A stretch of 64,000 bases of DNA from Bacillota bacterium (GCA_023391635.1 JAEWAQ010000041.1:22307-86306); one strand, 5' to 3'; shown: positions 7,789 to 16,900, counted from the first letter of the stretch. Program-made: numbers and translations. Notes: generated from the letters alone by a model not told the origin.

Positions 7789-8937
7789 ATGTTTCGAGTA
7801 TTGAATCGTCAATCGGAATTGATTTCGTTATTATTCGATCTTCCCGCCGGGGTATCGGTGGCCACCTCTCCCGATTGCAAGGAAATCTTGCACAACGCGA
7901 TGGCCGCGAAATTCCTCCGTATTCCGGAAGGCGGCCATTTTTCCTTCTCCGCGGAGTCCCCTCCTGACGTAAGAGCTTACGATGAGTTCGGCAGAGAGAT
8001 GCGGGCCGAAGAATTGCCGCTGCGTAAAGCCGTTGCGGAACGCCGGGAAAATAAACAAATCATCGAGCTCGCATGGCCCGACGGGGTGCGCAAAACCGCG
8101 GTATGGAACAGCAAGCCGATCTATGGCCATGACGGCAAGCTCGTCGGGGGCATTGCCATATCCGAGGATATCACCGACTATGTCGTGCTGGAGAGGCGGA
8201 CTCAGCAGGAAAAGGAATGGCTGCGGATCGAATTGGAACGGCTTGACCGCATGGGACATGTGTCTGAACTTGCGGCAGGGGTCAGCCATGAGGTTCGCAA
8301 CCCATTAACGATCGTCAAAGGGTTCCTGCAGTTGATGCGCGCAAAGCGCAAATACGAGAACGATGCCGACATGATCGACATGATGTTGGAGGAGTTGGAC
8401 CGGGCGAACGAGATCATTTCCGATTTTCTGATGCTCACGAGAACGCACGAGAAGCAATTGAAGCGCGGCAACCTCGTGGATATCATCGGACGTCTGCTCC
8501 CATTGCTCGAGAACGACGCCTTCCTTGCCAAGAAGAAGCTTGAATATAAATTAAACCCTATATCCGATAACATGCTGGATGCTGTCGAAATCAAGCAGCT
8601 GATGCTCAACCTCGTGCGCAACGCCATTGAAGCCTCGCCGGTCGGAGGTCTGATCGCTATCGAAACTTTCGAGGATGCGCATGCGGTCGGACTTACCGTT
8701 GCCGATGAGGGCGACGGCATCCCGCAAGAAGTGATGGAGCATCTTGGAAAGGCTTTCGTGACCACCAAGCCTAACGGTACCGGTGTGGGTCTCTCCATCT
8801 GCTATGAGATCGCCAGACATCATCGCGCAGAGATCGAGGTTCGTTCGAGCTCGGCCGGCACCTTGTTTCGCGTGCAATTCCCGAAGCTTGCGGAAGATAC
8901 GGACCAGAGCGCCCGGCCGCTCACGGACGGGGTCTAG
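7789..8937 (+). CDS. PAS-containing sporulation-type sensor histidine kinase (cytosolic)
   Basis: 382 residues without any membrane span. Residues 10-135 are PAS-like (the segment GKLVGGIAISEDITDY ends the fold), followed by a short coiled coil, HisKA with phosphoacceptor His167 in GVSHEVRNP, and HATPase with N-box NLVRNAIEAS, G1 DEGDGIP and G2 GTGVGLSI. This is the architecture of the KinA/KinE-like orphan kinases that feed the Spo0F/Spo0A phosphorelay. No response regulator gene is adjacent, which supports an orphan kinase. ATG 7789 is preferred over upstream starts because CGGAGG lies 5 bases before it and the upstream region contains the terminator hairpin. The name of the pathway is inference. 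Confidence 0.85.
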   Translation: MFRVLNRQSELISLLFDLPAGVSVATSPDCKEILHNAMAAKFLRIPEGGHFSFSAESPPDVRAYDEFGREMRAEELPLRKAVAERRENKQIIELAWPDGVRKTAVWNSKPIYGHDGKLVGGIAISEDITDYVVLERRTQQEKEWLRIELERLDRMGHVSELAAGVSHEVRNPLTIVKGFLQLMRAKRKYENDADMIDMMLEELDRANEIISDFLMLTRTHEKQLKRGNLVDIIGRLLPLLENDAFLAKKKLEYKLNPISDNMLDAVEIKQLMLNLVRNAIEASPVGGLIAIETFEDAHAVGLTVADEGDGIPQEVMEHLGKAFVTTKPNGTGVGLSICYEIARHHRAEIEVRSSSAGTLFRVQFPKLAEDTDQSARPLTDGV

Positions 8938-8994
8938 TAAATAGATCCAGAATTAGCGTTACAATCCGTCCACCATGATGCCGAGACCAGATTG

Positions 8995-9105
8995 GAGCCA
9001 GCATGCGCGGGTGCTGCGATGCTGTAACCGGGTTTCGTCCGGTTAGAGCCAACATGCGTAGTGGCTGCGATGCTGTAGCTGGGTTTCGTCCGGTTAGGGC
9101 CAGCA
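8995..9105. repeat. 51-bp intergenic repeat, 2.2 tandem copies with internal hairpins
   Basis: Units at 8995-9045 and 9046-9096 plus a partial third copy to about 9105 are nearly identical. Each unit holds two small palindromes: CAGCAT..ATGCTG and AACCGG..CCGGTT around the loop GTTTCGT. In the second copy the AACCGG arm changes to AGCTGG but still pairs through G-U. The period is a multiple of three, so the minus strand reads as a 17-residue peptide repeat (ALTGRNPATASQ), but no ribosome binding site supports translation. Confidence 0.65.
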
Positions 9106-9169
9106 GCCTGCCGCTCCTCTCCCTTCTACCTGTATGTACCATTTCAATTCCCGTTAATCGCGAAGCCCG

Positions 9170-9874
9170 TTACTTCAAGTAAAAAAAGATATAGCTCCGT
9201 TCGTTCGGATAATCCCATGCCATGAATAAACCTTCCACGATCCTCCCGAAAATGTCCCGAAACGAATCCTTGCGACCTACGAAACTCTTCTTGATTTCGC
9301 CGGATCGATCGTACAAGAGATCCCAACAGCCTTTTCTATACAAAATATTTTCGACATGCAGCATAACGCCCGTACACTTTACGACGAACATGTTGGAGTC
9401 CATTTTGACCAGCGACAGCTTGCGCGGAACTTTATGCACCTCGCTGCAAATTTGAATAATGTGCTCGAACAACCGCTCCCGCACATGCTGATCGATTTCC
9501 TCCGCCCCTGACGCATTTTCGCCGGACTTCCGATTCTCCAGCAGCATGACCCCGGTATTCGTATCATAGTCCCAATCGCTGCAGAACGAATCCAACTCCA
9601 GATTCATCATGCTGCGGGCTTCTTGCGCGAACTCTTGATAGACCTTCTCCATGACGGTATACCGTAATTGATAGGTGAGATTGATTTTGTCGAACCCCAA
9701 TAACACTTCCTCGGCTGGCGTCATAAAATTCCGAACATAAATGGATAACCGGCCTGATCGCAAGGAAATAAAACAATTCTCGGGCCCCTTGCCGAACCTT
9801 TGTTTCATCAATTTGCTTAGCACGCTTGTTAACAGAGGAATGTTCTCCTGATTGCCGTTTATCTTGTTGATCAT
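9170..9874 (-). CDS. DUF2294 (MpsC-type) domain protein, two copies of the domain
   Basis: 234 residues. The N-terminal half (1-110) has the DUF2294 pattern: a helix with KQRFGKGPEN, a strand pair, then MTPAEEVLL. The C-terminal half (125-234) repeats the fold with KVPRKLSLVKMDSNMFVVKCTG. No membrane span or signal peptide. The family is also called MpsC, after the S. aureus membrane-potential-generating system, but its biochemical role is unclear and no MpsA/B partner is encoded here. SD AGAGGGGAG precedes the ATG, and a terminator hairpin (9893-9929) sits between the putative promoter and this SD. Confidence 0.75.
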   Translation of the reverse strand: MINKINGNQENIPLLTSVLSKLMKQRFGKGPENCFISLRSGRLSIYVRNFMTPAEEVLLGFDKINLTYQLRYTVMEKVYQEFAQEARSMMNLELDSFCSDWDYDTNTGVMLLENRKSGENASGAEEIDQHVRERLFEHIIQICSEVHKVPRKLSLVKMDSNMFVVKCTGVMLHVENILYRKGCWDLLYDRSGEIKKSFVGRKDSFRDIFGRIVEGLFMAWDYPNERSYIFFYLK

Positions 9875-9892
9875 GTTGACTCCCCTCTAAGT

Positions 9893-9929
9893 AAAAAGGC
9901 CTAACCCCTTAAGAGTAAGGAGTTAGGCC
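9893..9929 (-). terminator. Terminator/attenuator hairpin in the 5' leader of the DUF2294 gene
   Basis: On the minus strand GGCCTAAC (9929-9922) pairs with GTTAGGCC (9905-9898), extended inside by CTCCTTA/TAAGGGG, then TTTTT (9897-9893). It lies 19 bases before the start codon, on the coding strand of that gene. Confidence 0.7.
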
Positions 9930-10283
9930 ATGGATAGACGAGCTATTCGAAAATAGTTTCTTCCATTTACCAGTATATGTTGAATTAGTGTTCGTTGCTG
10001 AATCTGTATTTCGGTACCGCAATGATGCGTAGTGACATATCTAATGACAGTAAGACACTAGACATCAATATTTTATCATCTTTTCTCTACTAATACAAAT
10101 CCTTTATCCCTGCAGCACAGCTAGCGCTTGAATCCGCATGGCCTCAAAATGTCATAAAAAAATGATAGAAGTCGCGGCTGAACAGAAACTTGTTTCTTTA
10201 TTGTCGCTGCCTGCAGGGCGCAGTATAATAATCCAGGAACGGCCCCGAGGCCGAGCGCTGCGGGCCGCGAAAGGAGTCCAATA
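9930..10283. other. Intergenic leader/promoter region between DUF2294 and SGNH genes
   Basis: No gene. The minus-strand part (9930-10080) would be the untranslated leader of the DUF2294 gene, about 160-200 nt, including a hairpin around TATTTTCGAATAG. The plus-strand part carries the SGNH promoter: TTGTCG (10201-10206), 17 bases, TATAAT (10224-10229). Confidence 0.5.
10201..10229 (+). promoter_or_regulatory. Sigma-A promoter of the SGNH hydrolase gene
   Basis: TTGTCG, exact 17-base spacer, consensus TATAAT. The start codon is 55 bases downstream with SD AAAGGAG. Confidence 0.65.
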
Positions 10284-11306
10284 ATGATCTATCGACAAGT
10301 AGAACTGCATAACGTGGGACAATTGGTGGAAGTTCCCGGACGGGAAGGCTTGCTGCTGCAGCGCGTGCCGGAGATGGTACGGCAGCACGTGCGCGAAAGG
10401 GCAGCAACCGTGTATCGACACGCCGCCGGCTGCGAAATTCGGTTCGTCAGCGACTGGAACCCGGTCAAGCTGACGTTGGCTTGCCATAGCGGCGAAACAA
10501 AAGCTTATTTGTATTATGGTGATTTTCAAGGACCGAGCTTTGCGATCGGGCCGGAGCCGACGACGATCGAGCTGACGCCGCCGCCGGCCGATTTCCTGCA
10601 ACGGGCGGATTTTGACGGAAGCCTGTACCCTTACCATCCTGACGTCTGGCGGCTGCTGTTCCAGGGCGGAGAAATTTACCTGCTCGACATCGAGGGGCAA
10701 AGCTTGCGTCCGCCCGCGGCGGACGAGTTGCCGAAGCTGCGTTATCTCGCGTACGGCACCTCGATTACGCAAGGCGCATCGGCGACGCACCCGTACCTCA
10801 GCTACGTGATGCAGACGGCTTGGCGGCTCCGGGCCGACGCGATCAACCTTGGCGCAAGCGGCAACGCCTTCTGCGAGCCGGCGATCGCGGATTACATCGC
10901 GGCGCGGGACGACTGGGACATCGCCACGGTCTGCATCTCCGTCAATATGCTGAACCAGGGCGTCACGGCAGCGGAGTTCACCGACAAGGCGCGTCATTTC
11001 GTCCGCACCGTCGCCGGCAATGCGAATCGGCCGGTCGCGTGCATCGGACTGTTTCCGTTCTTCGGCGATCTCGGCTACTGCAGGCCGGACCGCCAGCCGC
11101 AAGCGACGCCGGAGGAATACCGGGAGGCGCTGCGCAGCATCGCGGAGGATCCGTCGCTGCCGAACGTCAGCTACATCGACGGTCGCGAACTCATGACATC
11201 GATGCGAGGCCATGCGCACGATCTGCTCCACCCCGGCGACAACGGCATGATCGAAATCGCCGAGCATTTGGCGCCGCGGCTGAAAGCGCTGCTGCAGCGT
11301 TGTTAG
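10284..11306 (+). CDS. SGNH/GDSL-type hydrolase (carbohydrate esterase-like)
   Basis: 340 residues, no signal peptide. An N-terminal beta-sandwich-like region of about 140 residues precedes the SGNH fold. Block I is GTSITQGAS (nucleophile Ser), the Asn of block III is probably in SVNMLNQG, and block V is HDLLHPGDNGM with the Asp/His pair. Two-domain SGNH enzymes of this kind remove acyl groups from sugars; the cytosolic location would suit deacetylation of imported oligosaccharides. Monocistronic, with its own promoter and a GGCGCCC hairpin 15 bases after the stop. Confidence 0.85.
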   Translation: MIYRQVELHNVGQLVEVPGREGLLLQRVPEMVRQHVRERAATVYRHAAGCEIRFVSDWNPVKLTLACHSGETKAYLYYGDFQGPSFAIGPEPTTIELTPPPADFLQRADFDGSLYPYHPDVWRLLFQGGEIYLLDIEGQSLRPPAADELPKLRYLAYGTSITQGASATHPYLSYVMQTAWRLRADAINLGASGNAFCEPAIADYIAARDDWDIATVCISVNMLNQGVTAAEFTDKARHFVRTVAGNANRPVACIGLFPFFGDLGYCRPDRQPQATPEEYREALRSIAEDPSLPNVSYIDGRELMTSMRGHAHDLLHPGDNGMIEIAEHLAPRLKALLQRC

Positions 11307-11321
11307 GCAACCGATGCGAAA

Positions 11322-11339
11322 GGCGCCCTCTTGGGCGCC
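11322..11339. terminator. GC-rich hairpin between convergent genes
   Basis: GGCGCCC, loop TCTT, GGGCGCC. It lies between the SGNH stop and the stop of the AHSA1 gene on the other strand. Only a short T run follows on either side, so it is a weak bidirectional terminator candidate. Confidence 0.5.
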
Positions 11340-11351
11340 CCTCGGTCTTAC

Positions 11352-11777
11352 TTAGGATTGTTCGGTATATGTCTTGAAACTGTCCATGATCGATTGCCAG
11401 CCTGCCTGCTGGAGCTCGACGGGATTGGAGCTCTCAGCGTCGAAAATTTCCACGACCTTCGTTTCGTTTCCTTGCGCCGTGAACGTGATGTCGACCCTTC
11501 TCCCGTCATCCATCGTGTAGCCAATCTCTTCGTGCTGCTTCACAGCGTCGTACTCGCCGCCAAAGTCAAAGCCCATGCTGCCGTCCTTCGCTTCCATCCG
11601 AGTGACGAACTTGCCGCCCACGCGCAGATCGTTCTCTGCCCTTGGCGAATGCCAATCCTCCGATGCCTGATTCCACTTCGTGATGTGTTCCGGCTCGGTC
11701 CAATACCTCCACACTTTGTCCACCGGTGCTTGAATGACGGCCTGTACGGTTACTTTCGTCGGTTGATTCGTTTCCAT
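11352..11777 (-). CDS. AHSA1/SRPBCC (START-like) domain protein
   Basis: 141 residues, a single SRPBCC domain: VTVQAVIQAPVDKVWRYWTEPEHITKWNQAS at the start and a C-terminal helix GWQSIMDSFKTYTEQS. Such proteins bind hydrophobic ligands and are common partners of ECF sigma factors with a SnoaL-like tail. Here it follows such a sigma gene by 74 bp on the same strand, so the two are probably one operon. Confidence 0.88.
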   Translation of the reverse strand: METNQPTKVTVQAVIQAPVDKVWRYWTEPEHITKWNQASEDWHSPRAENDLRVGGKFVTRMEAKDGSMGFDFGGEYDAVKQHEEIGYTMDDGRRVDITFTAQGNETKVVEIFDAESSNPVELQQAGWQSIMDSFKTYTEQS

Positions 11778-11851
11778 TGTTAATGGACACCTCTCGCTTC
11801 ATAATCGTATTTTTGTTACTTACTACTATAGACGTAATCAGATTGTGAAAT

Positions 11852-12811
11852 TCATCGGTCCAATCGTTCAGGAAGACCGAATCGTAAAAATAATTTTGCG
11901 TTGATGAAGCTTTGCACGTGGAAGATACGGTTGTCTTTGATCTCGACGACTTGAATCCCCCATGGCACCAGGAAAGCTGGATCATTACCGCTTGGCACAT
12001 ACTGCGCATAAGCGGGATAACCGCCATTCAGCGTAACCGGGATAAACCGAGACCCCACGCAATGCCAGCGAGTAAGCGAATAGAACTTGGCCACATTCTC
12101 CTTGCCGTGCACCCACATGGGAAATGGCGGCATGGACAAGCAGCCTTCCTCGTGAAACAAGGCGACAAGCGCATCGATATCGAATTGCTCGAAGGCTGCC
12201 ACATATTGCGATAGCAGATCGCGATCAGGTTCGACACCCATCATACTGAATTCGTCGGAACGGAGATTCGCCCGTTCCATCGTCTCCCTGGCTCTTTGCA
12301 AGGCGCTGTTGACCGCTGCCGAAGACATGCCCAGCGTATCCGCGATCTCTTTGGAAGACCATTCGAATACATCTTTCAAGATGAGGACCGCACGTTGACG
12401 AGGAGGCAACGTTTGCAAGAGCGCGATGAAGCAGAGTTGAAGCGTATCTCTGCGAACGAGACTTTCTTCCGGGTGATCCGCCACATCGGGAGCAGGCCAA
12501 ATCCAGGAGGAATCCGGCAGCGTTTCGCGAGGTTCGACGATGGAGGCTGCCGGGCCCGACAGGTCGACGGGAAGCGCGCGGCGCTTGGCTTGTCTCAGCT
12601 TGTCCAGGCATAAATTCGAGGCAATCCGGTAAACCCACGTTTTGTACGATGATTCCCGCCTGAAGCTGTCCCGACTTTGCCACGCCCGTATGTAGGTTTC
12701 CTGAACGGCATCGTCCGCGTCATCGATCGATCCCAGCATTCTGTAACAGTACGAGGTCAACTCCGGCTTTATATTCTCGAATTGCTGAAGATCTAACGAT
12801 GTGTCGTTCAT
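11852..12811 (-). CDS. ECF sigma factor with C-terminal SnoaL-like domain (SigJ/TIGR02960-like)
   Basis: 319 residues. Region 2 (ELTSYCYRMLGSIDDADDAVQETYIRAW) and region 4 (LPPRQRAVLILKDVFEWSSKEIADTLGMSSAAVNSALQRAR) are clear. The last 120 residues form a SnoaL/NTF2-like fold, which in this ECF group is fused and modulates activity in place of a separate anti-sigma factor. ATG 12811 is chosen for GGAGG five bases upstream; longer in-frame extensions lack a ribosome binding site. The AHSA1 gene downstream is the likely partner or target. Confidence 0.88.
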   Translation of the reverse strand: MNDTSLDLQQFENIKPELTSYCYRMLGSIDDADDAVQETYIRAWQSRDSFRRESSYKTWVYRIASNLCLDKLRQAKRRALPVDLSGPAASIVEPRETLPDSSWIWPAPDVADHPEESLVRRDTLQLCFIALLQTLPPRQRAVLILKDVFEWSSKEIADTLGMSSAAVNSALQRARETMERANLRSDEFSMMGVEPDRDLLSQYVAAFEQFDIDALVALFHEEGCLSMPPFPMWVHGKENVAKFYSLTRWHCVGSRFIPVTLNGGYPAYAQYVPSGNDPAFLVPWGIQVVEIKDNRIFHVQSFINAKLFLRFGLPERLDR

Positions 12812-12963
12812 GTTGGCCTCCTTCGCAGCGGGACGGCGAACAGTCCCTAAGGCTTCACGCATCTTCATTATATGTTTCGGAGACACCCGTTGCCAACATG
12901 AAGAACAAGTTTCGCCGCCTTTCCCTCCAACCGACCGCCGCACCCGACGAATATGCGACCATA

Positions 12964-13012
12964 AAATAAAAGCCGCATCTACCGATCCACCCGGGGATCG
13001 AAAAATGCGGCT
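12964..13012 (-). terminator. Terminator of the araBDA operon
   Basis: Minus strand AGCCGCAT (13012-13005) pairs with ATGCGGCT (12978-12971), with an inner CGATCC/GGATCG stem, followed by TTTATTTTAT. It begins 26 bases after the araA stop. Confidence 0.8.
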
Positions 13013-13037
13013 CTTCTTGTGCGTATCGTATGAACGA

Positions 13038-14462
13038 CTATCTAATAACGACGTATTCCAGGTTAACCAGCTTCGCGTAAGTCACGATCTGGTCCGTCGA
13101 CAAGTTCAAGGACACGACCGTATGGTGTCCGCCGCCGTTCTCGATCCAGGCTTTCACGCCATCCTGGAAGTTCGGCTTCACCTTCCACAGCACGCGAGCC
13201 ACGGGAAGCTTCGGAGCCGGTACGGTCGGTTCGAAGGCGGTAACCTCGTTGATCAGCAGCTTGTAGTGGGTGCCGAAGTCCGCCATGGATACGACGACGC
13301 CCTCGCCGGCCTTGCCGTCGAATACCAAGCGCGCCGGGTCCTCGCGGTCGCCGATGCCAAGCGGGGAAACGACGACTTTCGGCCGGTTGCCCGCGAGACT
13401 CGGATCTACCTCGAGCATGTGGGATTGCAGGATCGATTCTTGCCCCGCCGCCAGCTCGTATGTGTAATCTTCCATGAAGCCCGTGTTCTGGTTGCGGCTC
13501 ATCACCTTCAACAAGCGGTCAAGCGCGGCTGTTTTCCAATCTCCCTCGCCGGCGAATCCGTATCCTTGCGCCATCAGGCGCTGCACGGCAAGTCCCGGAA
13601 GCTGCCTCATGCCGTGCAAATCTTCGAAGTTCGAGGTGAACGCGTTGTACCCTCTCTCGTCCAAGAAGCGCTTAAGGGCGACTTCATAGCCGGCCTGAAT
13701 TCGAACGCTCGCTTCCCAAGCTTCTTTGCTGTAATTCCCGTAATCGAAATCATACAGCTCCGCATACTCAGCCATCAGCTCGTCGATTTCCTTCTCCGTA
13801 ACGGCATTCACGTACTGGACAAGGTCGCCGATCCCATAATAGTCCACGGTCCATCCGAATTGAATCTGCGCCTCGACCTTGTCGCCTTCCGTCACGCCGA
13901 CATTGCGCATGTTGTCGCCGAAACGGGCGACCTTGATATTGAAGCTCTCGTTATACGCGACCGCTACGTCCATCCAATCCGCAATCTGCTTCTGCACTTC
14001 CGGACGCTCCCAATATCCGACGACGATCTTGTTTTGCTTCTTCAGGCGGGCGTTGATGAAGCCGTATTCGCGATCGCCGTGAGCGGCCTGGTTCAAGTTC
14101 ATGAAGTCCATGTCGATCGTAGCCCAAGGAATGCTTTCGTTGTATTGGGTGGCTAAGTGGAGCAGCGGCTTCTGCAGCAATTTCGTGCCGCGGATCCACA
14201 TCTTCGCAGGCGAGAACGTATGCATCCAGGTGATAACGCCCGCCACCTCGTCGCGATAGTTGATCTCTTTCATGATGCCGGTAATTTTGTCCGCGCTGAC
14301 CGCCAGATCCTGCAGCACGAGCGGATAGGGCAGCAAGCCGCTGTTGTTCAATGCATCCGTCATCTTCTGCGCGTGAGCCTTCACTTCGGCCAGCGCTTCT
14401 TCTCCATACAGATGCTGCGAGCCTACGACGAACCAGAACCGTTTTGCTGCTGTTGCCGACAT
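13038..14462 (-). CDS. araA: L-arabinose isomerase
   Basis: 474 residues, normal length for AraA, which converts L-arabinose to L-ribulose. The N-terminus FVVGSQHLYGEEAL, the middle WMHTFSPAKMWI and TQYNESIPWATIDMDFMNLNQAAHGDREYG are diagnostic. Metal-binding Glu and His residues are in EDLHGMRQLPGLAVQRLM and downstream. SD GAGGATG lies before the ATG. Last gene of araB-araD-araA, ending at a good terminator; controlled by AraR through the araB promoter. Confidence 0.97.
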   Translation of the reverse strand: MSATAAKRFWFVVGSQHLYGEEALAEVKAHAQKMTDALNNSGLLPYPLVLQDLAVSADKITGIMKEINYRDEVAGVITWMHTFSPAKMWIRGTKLLQKPLLHLATQYNESIPWATIDMDFMNLNQAAHGDREYGFINARLKKQNKIVVGYWERPEVQKQIADWMDVAVAYNESFNIKVARFGDNMRNVGVTEGDKVEAQIQFGWTVDYYGIGDLVQYVNAVTEKEIDELMAEYAELYDFDYGNYSKEAWEASVRIQAGYEVALKRFLDERGYNAFTSNFEDLHGMRQLPGLAVQRLMAQGYGFAGEGDWKTAALDRLLKVMSRNQNTGFMEDYTYELAAGQESILQSHMLEVDPSLAGNRPKVVVSPLGIGDREDPARLVFDGKAGEGVVVSMADFGTHYKLLINEVTAFEPTVPAPKLPVARVLWKVKPNFQDGVKAWIENGGGHHTVVSLNLSTDQIVTYAKLVNLEYVVIR

Positions 14463-14505
14463 TCGATCATCCTCATTTCCGTATGATTATCCTTACTCGT
14501 TACTT

Positions 14506-15201
14506 CTACTTCTGCCCGTAGTAGGCGTCTTTCCCGTGTTTGCGAAGATAATGCTTATCCAGAATGCCCTGCGGCAATTCTTTGGCAAAATGGTTCAACT
14601 GGCGCGCGTACAGGTTCATCTTGCAAACTTCCTCCAGCACGACGCTGTTCACGACTGCCGAGCTCACGTCTTTGCCCCAGGCGAACGGCGCATGGCCTTG
14701 GAGCAGGATAGCCGGAATGGCCATCGGATCCAGGCCCCGCTGCTCGAATGTTTCAATAATGACGCGCCCCGTCTCCGCTTCGTACCCTCGGTCGATCTCC
14801 TCTTGGTTCAGGAACCGGGCGCACGGGACTGCGCCATAGAAGGTGTCGGCATGCGTCGTTCCCATGACCGGAACGTCAAGGCCTGCTTGCGCCCAGATCG
14901 TCGCCCAGGTCGAGTGCGTATGCACGATACCGCCGATCTCCGGGTAATGCTCGTACAATACGGCATGCGTCGCGGTATCCGAGGAAGGCCGCAAATTCCC
15001 TTCTACGACTTTGCCGTCCAGATCGACCACCACCATATCGCTCGGCTTCATCGTCTCGTAGCTGACCCCGCTCGGCTTGATGACGAAGAGGCCGCTGTCC
15101 CGATCGATGCCGCTGGCATTGCCCCAGGTGAATTTGACGAGTCCGTGTTTGGGCAATTCCAGATTCGCTAGGTAGACTTCTTCCTTCAATCGTTCCAACA
15201 C
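14506..15201 (-). CDS. araD: L-ribulose-5-phosphate 4-epimerase
   Basis: 231 residues, class II aldolase/epimerase fold. Motifs GNASGID, KPSGVSYETM, HTHSTWATIWAQAG with the zinc-binding His pair, and the C-terminal EEVCKMNLYARQL are present. It makes D-xylulose 5-phosphate from L-ribulose 5-phosphate. The start is a GTG five bases after the araB stop, with GGGAGGG overlapping the end of araB, so translation is coupled. Confidence 0.95.
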   Translation of the reverse strand: MLERLKEEVYLANLELPKHGLVKFTWGNASGIDRDSGLFVIKPSGVSYETMKPSDMVVVDLDGKVVEGNLRPSSDTATHAVLYEHYPEIGGIVHTHSTWATIWAQAGLDVPVMGTTHADTFYGAVPCARFLNQEEIDRGYEAETGRVIIETFEQRGLDPMAIPAILLQGHAPFAWGKDVSSAVVNSVVLEEVCKMNLYARQLNHFAKELPQGILDKHYLRKHGKDAYYGQK

Positions 15202-15206
15202 GGCGA

Positions 15207-16826
15207 TTACGCCCTCCCATTCTCCAGCAAATGTTCTACCGCTGCCTGTTCGATGGCCAGGCCTGCCTTATACCGCGCGATGAATGTCTCGAATCCTTGC
15301 ACGTCAGCCGCGTTCGGAGCCAGCTCCTCGCCTGCGACATCCCGGAACACCTGCTCGAGGAAGTCCGCCAAATTTGCTCCTTGCCCGCTGTTGATCATAT
15401 AGGAGGCGAGCAGCGCCATGCCCCATGCTCCGCCTTCCCCGGCCGTGGACATGACCGACACCGGCACGTTCAGCGCGGCGGCCAGCAATCTCTGTCCGAC
15501 GATAGGCGTCTTGAAGAGGCCCCCGTGCGCCAAGATGCTGTCGATGGCCACGCGTTCATTCTCGGTCAAAATGTCCATGCCGATCTTCAGCGCTCCGAAC
15601 GCCGTGAACAGGTGCGTCCGCATGAAGTTGGCGAGATTGAACCTGCTCTCGGGCGAACGAACGAACAATGGCCGGCCTTGCTCGAGCCCGGTAATATTCT
15701 CGCCCGACAGATAGCCGTAGCTGAGCAGCCCCCCGCCATCCGGATCGGCCTCCAGCGCCTTATTGAGCAGCACGCTGAACAGCTTGCCGGAATCCGCGCC
15801 CATCCCCATCGCTTCGGAAAATTCGCGGAACAAATCCATCCATGCGTTAAGGTCGCTGGAGCAGTTGTTCGCATGCACCATCGCGACCGGACTGCCGCTT
15901 GGCGTCGTGACCATGTCGATCTCCGGATATACGCCGGGCAACTCTTTCTCCAGCACGATCATCGCGAAGACGGAAGTGCCGACGGAAATATTGCCTGTGC
16001 GTTTGCGCACGCTGTTCGTCGCCACCATGCCCGTTCCGGCATCGCCTTCCGGGGGGCATAGCGGAATGCCTGGCGCAAGATCCCGATCCGGGTCCAGAAT
16101 GCCCGCTCCCGCGGCGGTCAGTTCACCAGCACGCTGGCCGGCGAGGTACACCTTGGGAAGGAGATCCTCCAGCTTCCACGGATAGCCTCTATCTGCGATT
16201 AATTCGCCGAATTGCTTGATCATCGACGGATTGTAGTTATGGGAAAATTCGTCGATAGGGAATATGCCTGACGCGTCTCCGATGCCGATCGCTTTACTGC
16301 CGGTCAACAGCCAATGAATGTATCCGGCCAGCGTCGTCAAGTAGTCAATGCGCGGTACATGTTCTTCTTCGTTCAATATGGCCTGATATAAGTGGGCAAT
16401 GCTCCAGCGCTCGGGAATATTGAATTGGAATAATTCCGTCAGTCTCCTTGCGGCATCGCCGGTCGTGGCGTTGCGCCAGGTCCGAAACGGCACCAGCAGC
16501 TCGCCCTTGTCGTCGAAAGCCATGTAGCCGTGCATCATGGCAGAGAACCCGATTGAACCGACAGTTCGGAGCTTGACGCCGTATTTCTCGTCCACTTCCC
16601 GCTTCATCTCTCGATAAGCGGCTTGGAGTCCCGTTAAAATTTCCGCCTGATCGTAGGTCCAATATCCGTCCTTCAACTGATTTTCCCATTCATAGCTCCC
16701 TGAAGCGATCGTGTTGAAGCGTCGATCGATCAGAACCGCCTTGATCCGCGTAGAGCCGAATTCGATCCCCAGCGAAGTTTCTCCGCCCGCGATCGCTGCT
16801 TTCGTATCAACCTGATTCATGGTCAC
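15207..16826 (-). CDS. araB: Ribulokinase, FGGY family
   Basis: 539 residues. N-terminal LGIEFGSTRIKAVLID is the phosphate-1 loop of FGGY kinases, and GEGGAWGMALLASYM is near the C-terminal signature. Closest in feel to the xylulokinase-like FGGY enzymes that replace classical AraB in many Paenibacillus ara operons; position in an araBDA operon makes L-ribulose the likely substrate, but xylulose is not excluded. GTG 16826 has AAAGGGG six bases upstream; an ATG two codons inside is the alternative. Promoter with AraR box at 16871-16900. Confidence 0.88.
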   Translation of the reverse strand: MTMNQVDTKAAIAGGETSLGIEFGSTRIKAVLIDRRFNTIASGSYEWENQLKDGYWTYDQAEILTGLQAAYREMKREVDEKYGVKLRTVGSIGFSAMMHGYMAFDDKGELLVPFRTWRNATTGDAARRLTELFQFNIPERWSIAHLYQAILNEEEHVPRIDYLTTLAGYIHWLLTGSKAIGIGDASGIFPIDEFSHNYNPSMIKQFGELIADRGYPWKLEDLLPKVYLAGQRAGELTAAGAGILDPDRDLAPGIPLCPPEGDAGTGMVATNSVRKRTGNISVGTSVFAMIVLEKELPGVYPEIDMVTTPSGSPVAMVHANNCSSDLNAWMDLFREFSEAMGMGADSGKLFSVLLNKALEADPDGGGLLSYGYLSGENITGLEQGRPLFVRSPESRFNLANFMRTHLFTAFGALKIGMDILTENERVAIDSILAHGGLFKTPIVGQRLLAAALNVPVSVMSTAGEGGAWGMALLASYMINSGQGANLADFLEQVFRDVAGEELAPNAADVQGFETFIARYKAGLAIEQAAVEHLLENGRA

Positions 16827-16870
16827 GCATATCCCCTTTCTGAAGAAGACGCATCTCCATTAATACCCTC

Positions 16871-16900
16871 AGTATATTTTTTTGTACGTACATTTGTCAA
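16871..16900 (-). promoter_or_regulatory. araB promoter with AraR operator inside the spacer
   Basis: Minus strand TTGACA (16900-16895), 18 bases, TATACT (16876-16871). The perfect palindrome TGTACGTACA (16883-16892) lies within the spacer, so bound AraR would exclude RNA polymerase. The palindrome matches the core of known Bacillus AraR boxes. Confidence 0.85.

Noticed and set aside
8921..9142. Minus-strand 73-codon frame over the 51-bp repeat
   Set aside because: No ribosome binding site; the peptide repeat follows from the DNA repeat period being a multiple of three.
12801..14156. Plus-strand open frame of 451 codons opposite araA
   Set aside because: Antisense to an unmistakable L-arabinose isomerase; no recognisable motifs.
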